Source: RBG-16-49-21 sp040768125 (GTDB lineage: Bacteria; Spirochaetota; UBA4802; UBA5550). Taken from it: a stretch of DNA of 64,000 nucleotides. The notes beneath the pieces were generated by a model. The model ran no database searches, was not told the DNA's origin, and saw only the letters and a program-made list of their open reading frames with translations. Position numbers and translations under genes: made by a program. This document shows, piece by piece, positions 56,748 to 63,862 of this stretch (its first letter is position 1; each line of letters begins with the position of its first letter). The stretch lies in contig JAXGNG010000002.1 of NCBI GenBank assembly GCA_040768125.1, positions 124,001 through 188,000 of the forward strand, read 5' to 3'.

Positions 56748-57156
56748 CTATTTTATTCCTAATGCAAAATTTCTTGAATACGGGATAATTTTTATTTCCG
56801 TTGGATCATTGGGATTGATACATGGCGGTTTTTCTTCGTGGTGGGGATCGGGATTGTCTCGGCTGTCGACGATGATCCTCGTGGCTTTTCTCTTGTGTAT
56901 TGGTATAAGCTTTCTATTGCTTTTTATTATTTGGTTTATTAGAAGTAGACCAGACAAGGAAAACGTAAAAGGTATTAGTTCGATTATTGCCGCCTGGTTT
57001 ATATTGGTTCTACTATGTTTATTGGAAAACCGTGAAGTGTTTCAGTTTCCAGTTGTACTGCATGTAATATTGGTCATTGGCTTTGTTATATATATGGATC
57101 ATGTCCTTTCAAAAATTAATTTTCGGAATAATAATAGTGGCTTAAAGGAAAGATAG
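56713..57156 (+). CDS. Four-TM protein, probable immunity 5
   Basis: The 147-aa product has hydrophobic segments at about 23-42, 51-76, 88-105 and 112-130 and a basic N-terminus. It overlaps the toxin frame by 35 bp, a tight coupling typical of toxin-immunity pairs. No known family. Membrane location again argues that the cognate tip acts at the inner membrane. Confidence 0.65.
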   Translation: MKSYKSSKRKNNYFIPNAKFLEYGIIFISVGSLGLIHGGFSSWWGSGLSRLSTMILVAFLLCIGISFLLLFIIWFIRSRPDKENVKGISSIIAAWFILVLLCLLENREVFQFPVVLHVILVIGFVIYMDHVLSKINFRNNNSGLKER

Positions 57157-57284
57157 TATCCGTTATTATGTTTACGTAAAAAAGATTACTTCTTATTATA
57201 ATAGGTGATCAGATTGATCACAGTTCGGTAAAGTGCGGTTCTGAATCGCCATAAATTGAAAAATATACTTGAGTGAGGTGGAAT

Positions 57285-57923
57285 GTGAAACAGCATGTAC
57301 GAAAAATCTGCACGCTTTTAGTGGCGCTCTATGCGTCCTTACTTCTATCCGGATGCGCTTCCTGGTCGCATTTTAAGCTTTCAGACGAGAAGAGAATCCC
57401 AGTTCCCGGCACCATAGCCGTCATAAGCGGCAGTGATTCGGAATTTGATGTGAAAACCGCGGAATTCATCACGAAGGAATTAAACGAAAATACCAAATTC
57501 AAGGCGATGAGCCAGAAAAGGATCGGCCAGATCATCCCGCAATACCCGGCGCAACTGGTGGATTTCCGTTGTTTGGGAAGCGACTGCTACTCAAATCCGT
57601 ATATTTCCGACAATGCCCTGGCAAACCTGAACGCGCTGCAATCGAGATTGAAGACGAACTATGTCCTCCTTGTGTGGAACGAGAATACTTCTCTATTGAC
57701 CGGGCAGTACGGAGGAGGGAAGGTGCGGACCACGGTGTTTTCCCGCCTCATCGTGTATCCCGGCAGGGAGATCGTCGGCTACTCGTTTTTCTCCGAGTCA
57801 CGGACGGTGTGGCTGTCTACGCTTGGCAGCAAACTCGTTGAAGACGCGTTCAGGAAGCTGCTTGAAGACAATTCCGAAAAAATCGTCAATGCCTTGAGCG
57901 GTTCGCTGAAATCGCAGAAATAG
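57285..57923 (+). CDS. Lipoprotein of the duplicated-lipoprotein family
   Basis: The 212-aa product uses GTG 57285 behind GAGGTGG and has a lipobox LLLSGC. Blocks GTIAVISGSDSEFDVKTAEF, FKAMSQKRIGQIIPQYP and LQSRLKTNYVLLVWN align with lipoprotein B (44428) and the reverse-strand gene at 58006. GTG 57273 would add four residues. Likely a periplasmic or outer-membrane protein; function unknown. Confidence 0.7.
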   Translation: MKQHVRKICTLLVALYASLLLSGCASWSHFKLSDEKRIPVPGTIAVISGSDSEFDVKTAEFITKELNENTKFKAMSQKRIGQIIPQYPAQLVDFRCLGSDCYSNPYISDNALANLNALQSRLKTNYVLLVWNENTSLLTGQYGGGKVRTTVFSRLIVYPGREIVGYSFFSESRTVWLSTLGSKLVEDAFRKLLEDNSEKIVNALSGSLKSQK

Positions 57924-57948
57924 TCTGGTTGCCGGCGTTATCGTTGCC

Positions 57949-57990
57949 CTGCCGGGGATTGTAAAAGGAACATCCCCGGCAGTTTGGGCG
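57949..57990. terminator. Hairpin between convergent lipoprotein genes
   Basis: The perfect 11-bp stem CTGCCGGGGAT (57949-57959) / ATCCCCGGCAG (57972-57982) has a 12-base loop and is followed only by TTTGGG. It probably terminates transcription from the left, possibly in both directions. Confidence 0.5.
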
Positions 57991-58005
57991 ATGAGGGGAT
58001 TGACC

Positions 58006-58617
58006 CTACTTGAGCGTTCCCGTTTTTTTGGCGATTTTAACCGCAATCTGTTCGCTCGCGTATCTGATCGCATCCTCGGGGCTTCGGGGCACGTTGCTGC
58101 CGATGACAAAACCCTCGGCGTACATCGTCTTGAACATGCTCCTCCCGACTTCCTTGCCGCCGGGATATGAGAAAAACTGCGTTATCGCGTGTATCTGGTA
58201 GGGCGTTGCCGTACTCCCGCCGATCTGCATTTCAACATGTACGGGCGCCCATATGACATAGAGATTATCAACGCCGAGTTTTTTCTGGATTTCATTGAGC
58301 CTGGCGGTGTCGGTATTGTCGTATTTTTCGATAATGTTCATGTACGCCGATTCATAGGGCCCCCTGATGATCGAGGGGTAATTCCCCAGCCTGGCGGAAA
58401 TTTCCTGCTGGGACATGATGGTGAACGAGCTGACCCTGGCAAGCTCCTCCGTCACTATTCGCGCGAAAATGACGCTGTTCTGATTTTTTAATCCTGAAAT
58501 TACGGCCAGCTTGTTGCCGCGTATTTCCTCTTTCTTGCCAACAAAATCAAAGAAGGTTATGCATGAGCTGAAAAATGCCAGGCACAATACGACGGATAGA
58601 AGTTTAAGACGTGACAT
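58006..58617 (-). CDS. Lipoprotein of the duplicated-lipoprotein family (reverse)
   Basis: The 203-aa product has a signal peptide with lipobox FFSSC. The start at 58617 is chosen because of GGAGG just upstream; an in-frame start at 58665 would precede the signal. Shared blocks are NKLAVISGLKNQNSVIFARI, FTIMSQQEISARLGNYP and IQKKLGVDNLYVIWAP. It is convergent with its paralogue and is the last gene of the island before the att region. Confidence 0.72.
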   Translation of the reverse strand: MSRLKLLSVVLCLAFFSSCITFFDFVGKKEEIRGNKLAVISGLKNQNSVIFARIVTEELARVSSFTIMSQQEISARLGNYPSIIRGPYESAYMNIIEKYDNTDTARLNEIQKKLGVDNLYVIWAPVHVEMQIGGSTATPYQIHAITQFFSYPGGKEVGRSMFKTMYAEGFVIGSNVPRSPEDAIRYASEQIAVKIAKKTGTLK

Positions 58618-59066
58618 CGACTTTCCTCCATATGTTTTTTCCCAATAGACATCCGGCACGGCCATGCGGGTGCTATTGGTTTTTACTATATTTTGATTGT
58701 ACGCGATTTGGATTTATTAAATGATTATCGAGCGACTGTAGAAGTCAAGCACCAATTGGTTCCTGGAAGGAAGATTTGAACGGTTTTATGCATGAGTGCC
58801 TCGATGGATATCGATTGGGTGGGGTTAACACGCCATTCAGTGCATGGGGCAGTATGCATGTAAGAACGATCCCTGTGGGCGTTGTCTCGCAATTGTCAGG
58901 GGAGATGGACTTGAAAACAGGCCTCATCCCATGTAGCAAAAATGTAGCAAATCAGTCTACACCAGGCTGCACGACCCAGCACGTTGATCGGATTTTCCTT
59001 GACTTTCTCTGATGAAAAAGCATCATCTTACACCATGAAGCACCCTCATCCGGAACGGGGCGCCCG
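58618..59066. other. Right-end intergenic region of island
   Basis: About 450 bp with no supported gene, containing the TGTAGCAAA pair (58932-58952) about 115 bp from the attR core. A 78-codon open frame (58776-59012) runs through the arm sites and has no ribosome site. Confidence 0.5.
58932..58952 (+). repeat. TGTAGCAAA pair, likely integrase arm site at attR
   Basis: TGTAGCAAA at 58932 and TGTAGCAAAT at 58943 are 11 bp apart, matching the perfect tandem at 10041-10060 next to the integrase. Confidence 0.6.
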
Positions 59067-59112
59067 CTTCTAAGCCGTGGGTCGAAGGTTCGATCCCTTC
59101 CTGGCGCGAAGC
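59067..59112 (+). other. attR, 46-bp direct repeat of tRNA-Arg end
   Basis: This is an exact copy of 9900-9945. The 5' half of the tRNA is absent here. It is the right end of the island and may also be the left att site of the adjoining second element, whose integrase begins 63 bp further on. Confidence 0.85.
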
Positions 59113-59174
59113 TAACTCCTGGATAGGTCAGGGGTTCCGGTTCCTGACCCTTCCGGCCCGCCCCCCGGGGAGGC

Positions 59175-60272
59175 TTAGTTCACCAAATCTTCACCATCGG
59201 CACGCCGGAAAGGGATCAAATCGGTGAGCCGCTCCATCTTTTCGGCGAGATCGGGCCTCGCGAGGGGGGCGTAGCGCCTTTGCGTCGTCGTAAGGTCCTG
59301 GTGACCGAGAACCACCTGAATATCCTCCATCGGCACTCCCCTGTCCAGCAGGAACTGCGCGCAACAGTGCCTTAAGTCATGGAGCCGCAACGGACCGTCG
59401 TGTGCCGTTTCGAAGGACAGGGCCGGTCTGAATCTCTTCCATGAAAGCTGAAGCGCCTGGTAGGAAGACGCGAAGACCCTTTCACGTGTTCCACTCTCCC
59501 GCATCATTTCAAGAAACAGATCGCGTATCGGCCCGATAAGTGGCACGACACGGGCACGCTTTGACTTTGTCTTCTGTCTTGATAGAAAGACAATGTTCCT
59601 CTCAAAGTCAACTTCGTCCCAGGTGAGGTTCATAATCTCACCGAACCGGAGCCCGGTGCCAAGGGCGATCTGAATGAGGCGGTTCAAACGGCGGTCATAG
59701 GCGGCAGTTTTGTCGAGTAACTCCCTGATCTGGTCCATGGTAAGCCTGATCTCCCTGTAATTGTTCTCCCTGGTTCGCAATTTGAAACAGGGATTTGCTT
59801 CAAGATGCTCCTGCACTATCGCCCAGTTAAAGAACGAAGAGAGAACATTGAGGGAATGATTAAGGGTGCTTGCTGAAACCCGCTCGGGCTTCTTCCTTGT
59901 GGTCCAGAGACATTGGGTTCGACGCCATTTCAGGAACTCTTCGATGTGCTTCCGCCTGATTTCCCTGAGCGGCATGTCGTGGAAGAACTGCTTGATAAGC
60001 GATTCAACCACGGTTTTGTAATGCCCTGAAGTCTGCGCCGACCTGGTTTCCTTCACATGGTCAAGAAACCGATCAAGATTTTCAAAGAGCATCGGTTCGC
60101 GGGCCCGCTTCGCCGAGGCCTCAAGTCCCATTTCCCACGAACGGAAGAGGGCCTTGACCTCCGACGGCCAGCATTTTACTCGCTTCTGGTGCCGCTTGCC
60201 ATCGATGCGGGTGTCAAATCTGTACGTCCTTTTGCCCGTGTCACTGTGCCGGGCGATTTCCGAATATCCCAT
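59175..60272 (-). CDS. int: Tyrosine site-specific integrase (second element)
   Basis: The 365-aa product has an N-terminal YRFDTRIDGKRHQKRVKCW segment, a SAM-like core-binding domain (about 60-160) and a catalytic domain with Arg209 (GTGLRFGE), His298 and Arg301 (LHDLRH), His324 (VLGHQD) and nucleophile Tyr334 (RRYAPL). It is not closely similar to the integrase at 10094, so the two elements are of different lineages using the same tRNA site. Confidence 0.92.
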   Translation of the reverse strand: MGYSEIARHSDTGKRTYRFDTRIDGKRHQKRVKCWPSEVKALFRSWEMGLEASAKRAREPMLFENLDRFLDHVKETRSAQTSGHYKTVVESLIKQFFHDMPLREIRRKHIEEFLKWRRTQCLWTTRKKPERVSASTLNHSLNVLSSFFNWAIVQEHLEANPCFKLRTRENNYREIRLTMDQIRELLDKTAAYDRRLNRLIQIALGTGLRFGEIMNLTWDEVDFERNIVFLSRQKTKSKRARVVPLIGPIRDLFLEMMRESGTRERVFASSYQALQLSWKRFRPALSFETAHDGPLRLHDLRHCCAQFLLDRGVPMEDIQVVLGHQDLTTTQRRYAPLARPDLAEKMERLTDLIPFRRADGEDLVN

Positions 60273-60281
60273 GGGTACCTC

Positions 60282-60521
60282 CTAATGGGTACCCGGTCCG
60301 ACCGGTTCTACGGTACTGGATTTACCGTCGGAGTCAATGACTTTTACTGCATGATTTTCGATGGCGGCGATTACTTCCTCGATGCGGAACAGGTGTTTGC
60401 CCGCGAACTTGTACGATGGGATGCGCCCTTCACGAGCGAGGCGGCGGATAGCCTGAACGGGCAGGCCGATCTTTTCCGACACTTCGGTTGATGAAAGATA
60501 TCTTTTCCCTGTCTTTTCCAT
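60282..60521 (-). CDS. Excisionase-like MerR/HTH_17 protein
   Basis: The 79-aa product matches the helix-turn-helix 17 pattern 'YLSSTEVSEKIGLPVQAIRRLAREGRIPSYKFAGKHLFRIEEV'. The start at 60521 follows a GGAGG motif; an upstream in-frame start (60554) is less likely. It lies 9 bp before the integrase on the same strand and probably sets recombination direction. Confidence 0.82.
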   Translation of the reverse strand: MEKTGKRYLSSTEVSEKIGLPVQAIRRLAREGRIPSYKFAGKHLFRIEEVIAAIENHAVKVIDSDGKSSTVEPVGPGTH

Positions 60522-60575
60522 GCGATGTTCCTCCGTTACAAGTGCTTTCTGCACGGTTGTGTGTGTTTCCGATAA

Positions 60576-60605
60576 GGAAACTTTGAATGGGGAACTTTGA
60601 ATGGG
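60576..60605. repeat. Tandem 15-bp repeat upstream of xis-int
   Basis: GGAAACTTTGAATGG and GGAACTTTGAATGGG lie back to back about 55 bp upstream of the excisionase start, followed by a related CAGTTTGAAAATG. They are candidates for a regulator-binding or Xis-binding array. Confidence 0.5.
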
Positions 60606-60782
60606 ATCAGTTTGAAAATGTAGGCTTGTCTATAATAGTTTTGGCAATGGAAATCTTGTCAATATTTTATGGTATACCATGCCCGGCATTGCACTTTCCA
60701 TGTCAACCCTTTAGGGGAAAAGGTTATAAAAAGACTTCTCCTTCTAGGGAGGGGGCCAGGAGCAATATCACTAAGGCTAAAT

Positions 60783-61592
60783 CTACGCAGAGCGCAATAG
60801 GTCCAGGACTATTGCTTTTACCTCTTCATTAGACATGGGCGGGGGGAGTACCCTGATATAGCAAAATCTGTCAGGGAGGACAGCGTAATCCATATCTACG
60901 ACATAGGTAAAGAGGATATCCCCCAGCGGGGTGGTAATGTTCAAGACTGGTAGTGTTTTCGCCGGCCCTCCTACTTTATTAATTTCCTCGTAGCCAAGCC
61001 AGTCGGCATTAGATACATTGTACAGGCGGCCGTCCCCGAAGTCAAGATATCGTCCACACCGGATATAGCCTTCATTTATTTGCCAATACTTCTCGCTAGT
61101 TAGCCGCTCTGCTACTTCGCGTATCTGAACTGCTATGTGGTCTTTTATTTCTTCTTCTTGGAGGCTCCTCACTTTGTCTTTTCTCATATTCTTCCTATAA
61201 TCCATTTTCCATGCGAAATATGGCACCTCGACCGCCGGTCCGGTATCGCTAATGCTTCTACCGTGCCACATTACCTCTTCCATGTTTTCGTCCCCTTTCA
61301 GTACTTTACGTCCATAGTAATACTCGGCCAACAGGACTTCCCCGGGCAAGCCGACCGATGGCCTACGTCCCCCGGACCATAGCCCGGACCATTCCACCCT
61401 ACCGATCGACGGATAGTAAGATACCCGCACCACGGCATTAGACCCCCGCTCCATCGTTTCAATTATGGCGCTGTACATATCCTCAATATCACCAACCTTT
61501 TCATACGATTCGGAGATACACGTAAACAGTAAACCATCCAGCCCAGTATTATATAAAGCACCCAGCGCCCAAGTCGCATAATCGCTTAGCAT
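60783..61592 (-). CDS. Hypothetical protein of second element
   Basis: I do not recognise this 269-aa product. It is soluble and acidic, with no signal peptide, and has a mixed alpha/beta pattern (VRVSYYPSIGRVEWSG, YIRCGRYLDFGD, ILFTYVVDMDYAVLPDRF). The start at 61592 follows GGGAGGT and directly abuts the stop of the small regulator, suggesting translational coupling and a role in regulation or replication control. Confidence 0.6.
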   Translation of the reverse strand: MLSDYATWALGALYNTGLDGLLFTCISESYEKVGDIEDMYSAIIETMERGSNAVVRVSYYPSIGRVEWSGLWSGGRRPSVGLPGEVLLAEYYYGRKVLKGDENMEEVMWHGRSISDTGPAVEVPYFAWKMDYRKNMRKDKVRSLQEEEIKDHIAVQIREVAERLTSEKYWQINEGYIRCGRYLDFGDGRLYNVSNADWLGYEEINKVGGPAKTLPVLNITTPLGDILFTYVVDMDYAVLPDRFCYIRVLPPPMSNEEVKAIVLDLLRSA

Positions 61593-61593
61593 C

Positions 61594-61836
61594 TTACTTA
61601 CCTCCCTTATTATTGCTGATATTTTCGTGTATTCTATGGGCAACCCTCCGGAGCCCGGTAAGGTTATTCCTGGAAAGGGCCATGTAAAAGTTGCTCGAAC
61701 TCGTATTCAACTCCCGGGCGAGGGGCTCAAAACCTCCATGGTTATTAGCCATGGAATTGATATACTCCCCGTAGTACTCCTGGAGCATATCGTATAATTT
61801 CTCTGCTTCCGCAATTGTCTTGATCTTATTCCGCAT
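61594..61836 (-). CDS. Small HTH regulator, likely repressor
   Basis: The 80-aa helical protein contains a probable helix-turn-helix 'FEPLARELNTSSSNFYMALSRNNLTGLRRVAHRI'. The start at 61836 is behind AGGAGG; the frame is open further up. It is transcribed from a promoter whose -10 box lies in a perfect ACTAAC/GTTAGT palindrome, a likely autoregulatory operator. Confidence 0.65.
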   Translation of the reverse strand: MRNKIKTIAEAEKLYDMLQEYYGEYINSMANNHGGFEPLARELNTSSSNFYMALSRNNLTGLRRVAHRIHENISNNKGGK

Positions 61837-61858
61837 TGTCCATGCCTCCTGACTGACT

Positions 61859-61893
61859 ACTAACAATATAGTTAGTGACTATTATATCGTCAA
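61859..61893 (-). promoter_or_regulatory. Repressor promoter with palindromic operator
   Basis: On the reverse strand TTGACG (61888-61893), 17 bp and TATATT (61865-61870). The -10 box is the centre of ACTAAC-N6-GTTAGT (61859-61876). Confidence 0.7.
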
Positions 61894-61944
61894 GTGTTTC
61901 TAACAAAAAAGTGAGTATGGTGAGTGTTTTTTTTGGGCCTACTA

Positions 61945-61973
61945 TTGACGATAGGCCCATAATCTACTATATT
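61945..61973 (+). promoter_or_regulatory. Rep promoter
   Basis: TTGACG (61945-61950), 17 bp and TATATT (61968-61973) have the same boxes and spacing as the divergent repressor promoter. The inverted repeat GGGCCTA (61935-61941) / TAGGCCC (61952-61958) encloses the -35 box. A 240-bp leader precedes the Rep start. Confidence 0.65.
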
Positions 61974-62211
61974 AAATACAATGATCGCCGCCCGGTGGTC
62001 AGAAAGTAAGCCAAACCTGGCAAGCAGCGCCCCTCCGATGGGCCACCCCTAACTACCCTGAGTTATCTGCATCAACACATTTAAAAAATTATGCACCGGA
62101 TGGTGGATAATAATATTAGGTCTTTACCGCTCCAGGGGCGGGGAGGGGGCACCCGAACCGCCGACCACTTTAACCTGGAAGGTAAGACAAATAACACGAG
62201 GAGCGGTAAAC

Positions 62212-63372
62212 ATGGAACCAAACTCACCCCCGACATACCTTAACGGCCGATACTCCGAGGAGATCCTCGGGAAAGGCTGGACCCCACTACCAAATATATT
62301 ATTGAGCACCGCCAAGGACCTTGGCCTTACCCCCAATATGGTGGCATTGTATGCCGCCATACAGTCGTGGCCGTCGGGGGAACCCGTTACCGATGGTCAA
62401 ATTATGGCGCGGGCCAGTATGTCCCAGTCCACCATTACAAGAACGAAAAGGGCCATGCTCAAATTGACCACCCGGGAAGGTGTCCCACTGGTCAAATATG
62501 AAATAGTCCACGAACCAGGGGCGGGGAATAGGCCCCTCGGTACTATTTACGACTTCACCGTCCTGAACGCGGAGGCCGTGAGGATCCATAATTCACCCGA
62601 TGGTCAATCTGACGATCAGGGATTCCCCGATAGTCAAGTTGAGCACCGAGAAACTCGGTTAGAGTCCCATTCCCCAATGGTCAAATGTGAATTCCCCGAT
62701 GGTCAAGTTGACCAGTATTTATATCATAGATATCTTAGTGAGTCCCTATTATCTATAAAGAATTATACCAAAGAAATTATATACCCTGGATATACTAATC
62801 CTATTACCCCCAGGGACCATCAGAGTCCCTGGGGTGGCCGTTATATAACTATCCAGGGGAGTTATTATATACCCGGTGAGATAGAGGGAGTCCCCGGAGA
62901 GTCCCTTTGCATCGGGGAAGAAATTGATACTCCCCGGGAGTCCATATCAACATCCATTCCCAGTGTTAATACCGTCACTATCCTGGAGAGGAAGTCTAAC
63001 TCATCGGACGACGACGGCTTTGTTGCCGTCGTCCGGGAGGACATTGATACACCTGGGGAGTCCCTAGTCCAATCCTTCCCGGTATCCTATATTCCAGAGT
63101 CCCTAGCTTTACCTGGACCGGTGGTCCATACTGGGGAGTCCCTTACCATGTCCGGGGAGGAGGACCGATCCAGGGGAGGAGGGGAGTCCCTTCCCGATGC
63201 TAATTACAACCAGGGAGTTACCCCCTATCCCACCCCCCCTATAGTCCCACCCTCCCTTTCCCCCACGGGTCTGGCTCGGGCCAAGTCCAGGGGATCTCCG
63301 GGAGTACGACGATTCCCGGGCTCACCCTGGCCAACACTTCGGGCACAACCAATCGATCGCCAGGGGATTTGA
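62212..63372 (+). CDS. Replication initiator-like protein with embedded iterons
   Basis: The 386-aa product begins with an HTH_36 replication domain (residues about 20-125: KGWTPLPNILLSTAKDLGLT, MVALYAAIQSW, ASMSQSTITRTKRAMLKL). The remaining 250 residues are low-complexity and repetitive (PDGQ/PDSQ motifs, then repeated ..GES(L/I).. segments), reflecting short DNA repeats rather than a folded domain. GAGGAGCGG supports the start. In RepA_N-type plasmids the origin lies inside the rep frame; the same may hold here. Confidence 0.7.
   Translation: MEPNSPPTYLNGRYSEEILGKGWTPLPNILLSTAKDLGLTPNMVALYAAIQSWPSGEPVTDGQIMARASMSQSTITRTKRAMLKLTTREGVPLVKYEIVHEPGAGNRPLGTIYDFTVLNAEAVRIHNSPDGQSDDQGFPDSQVEHRETRLESHSPMVKCEFPDGQVDQYLYHRYLSESLLSIKNYTKEIIYPGYTNPITPRDHQSPWGGRYITIQGSYYIPGEIEGVPGESLCIGEEIDTPRESISTSIPSVNTVTILERKSNSSDDDGFVAVVREDIDTPGESLVQSFPVSYIPESLALPGPVVHTGESLTMSGEEDRSRGGGESLPDANYNQGVTPYPTPPIVPPSLSPTGLARAKSRGSPGVRRFPGSPWPTLRAQPIDRQGI
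62390..62710 (+). repeat. GATGGTCAA repeat cluster in rep frame
   Basis: Variants of CCGATGGTCAA occur about five times (near 62391, 62597, 62628, 62673 and 62697). They encode the PDGQ/PDSQ/SPMVK blocks in different frames, so selection appears to act on DNA rather than protein. Confidence 0.55.
62662..63191 (+). repeat. GAGTCCCT iteron-like cluster in rep frame
   Basis: GAGTCCCT occurs exactly at 62740, 62823, 62899, 63058, 63097, 63136 and 63184. Near copies are at 62662 (GAGTCCCA), 62888 (GAGTCCCC) and 62938 (GAGTCCAT). Several extend to GGGGAGTCCCT, a near-palindrome. They are a candidate origin for initiator binding. Confidence 0.65.
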
Positions 63373-63862
63373 GGGCCCCGGTGCTGTACTTCTGTCTGGC
63401 TACCCATCGGAGAAGGTCGTCCGCTCAATTCGCACACCTTTAGGGGCCCTGACATTATTCACCGATAGCAGTTATGGTGGCTACGCTCCTCGCTCATTCA
63501 GACGATAGGGCGAGCCAGACTGGCGCGATATGACTCCGGTGTCATTATTCTATCTACTTATCCCATAGTGGGTGCTAAAACAATTGGGTTGGATAAAGAG
63601 TACGGGCCAGTTTGAAGTATAATTAAGGAATGGAACAGAAAATAAGTAGTGCAGAAAAAAGCCCATATGGGCTTAAAATTACTTGATTTTTATTACCTGA
63701 TAGATAATATGGTATAATCCATTGATACAAAACTTGTACACCATAATTTCCCGATATCTCCGGTGATACTATTTTCATGTATATTATCAAGGAGAGGTCA
63801 GGAATGATGGAATTTTGCTTGTACAACTCGTTCAGAGAACAATTCTGAGAAGGAGGCCCAGT
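63373..63862. other. Intergenic region at right edge of second element
   Basis: No gene is supported. It contains a short CTGGCGCGA match to the tRNA-Arg 3' end (63520-63528), too short to call att, and the palindrome AAGCCCATATGGGCTT (63659-63674) preceded by six A residues, which on the reverse strand reads as a hairpin plus T-tract. Confidence 0.45.
63654..63674 (-). terminator. Possible reverse-strand terminator
   Basis: The perfect palindrome AAGCCC-ATAT-GGGCTT is followed on the reverse strand by a run of T (the A-run before it on the forward strand). No reverse-strand gene is visible to its right in the window. Confidence 0.4.

Larger units (their letters stand above)
59113..63372. 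mobile_element. Second integrative element (integrase, Xis, repressor, Rep)
   Basis: The region carries a reverse-strand integrase next to attR, an excisionase, a 269-aa unknown, a small repressor, divergent promoters with an operator, and a forward replication gene with internal repeats. This is a compact plasmid-like or satellite-like element inserted in tandem at the same tRNA site. Its right att site is not identified, so the end given is the end of the Rep gene. Confidence 0.55.

Noticed and set aside
58776..59012. A 78-codon frame at the right end of the island
   Set aside because: It runs through the TGTAGCAAA arm sites, has no ribosome site and no recognisable protein pattern.
62390..63191. 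The short repeats in the rep gene as a CRISPR array
   Set aside because: Repeats are 8-11 bp, irregularly spaced and lie in an open reading frame; there are no cas genes or uniform spacers anywhere in the window.
63520..63528. CTGGCGCGA as the right att site of the second element
   Set aside because: Nine matching bases are too few in GC-rich DNA and no arm-type repeats accompany them.
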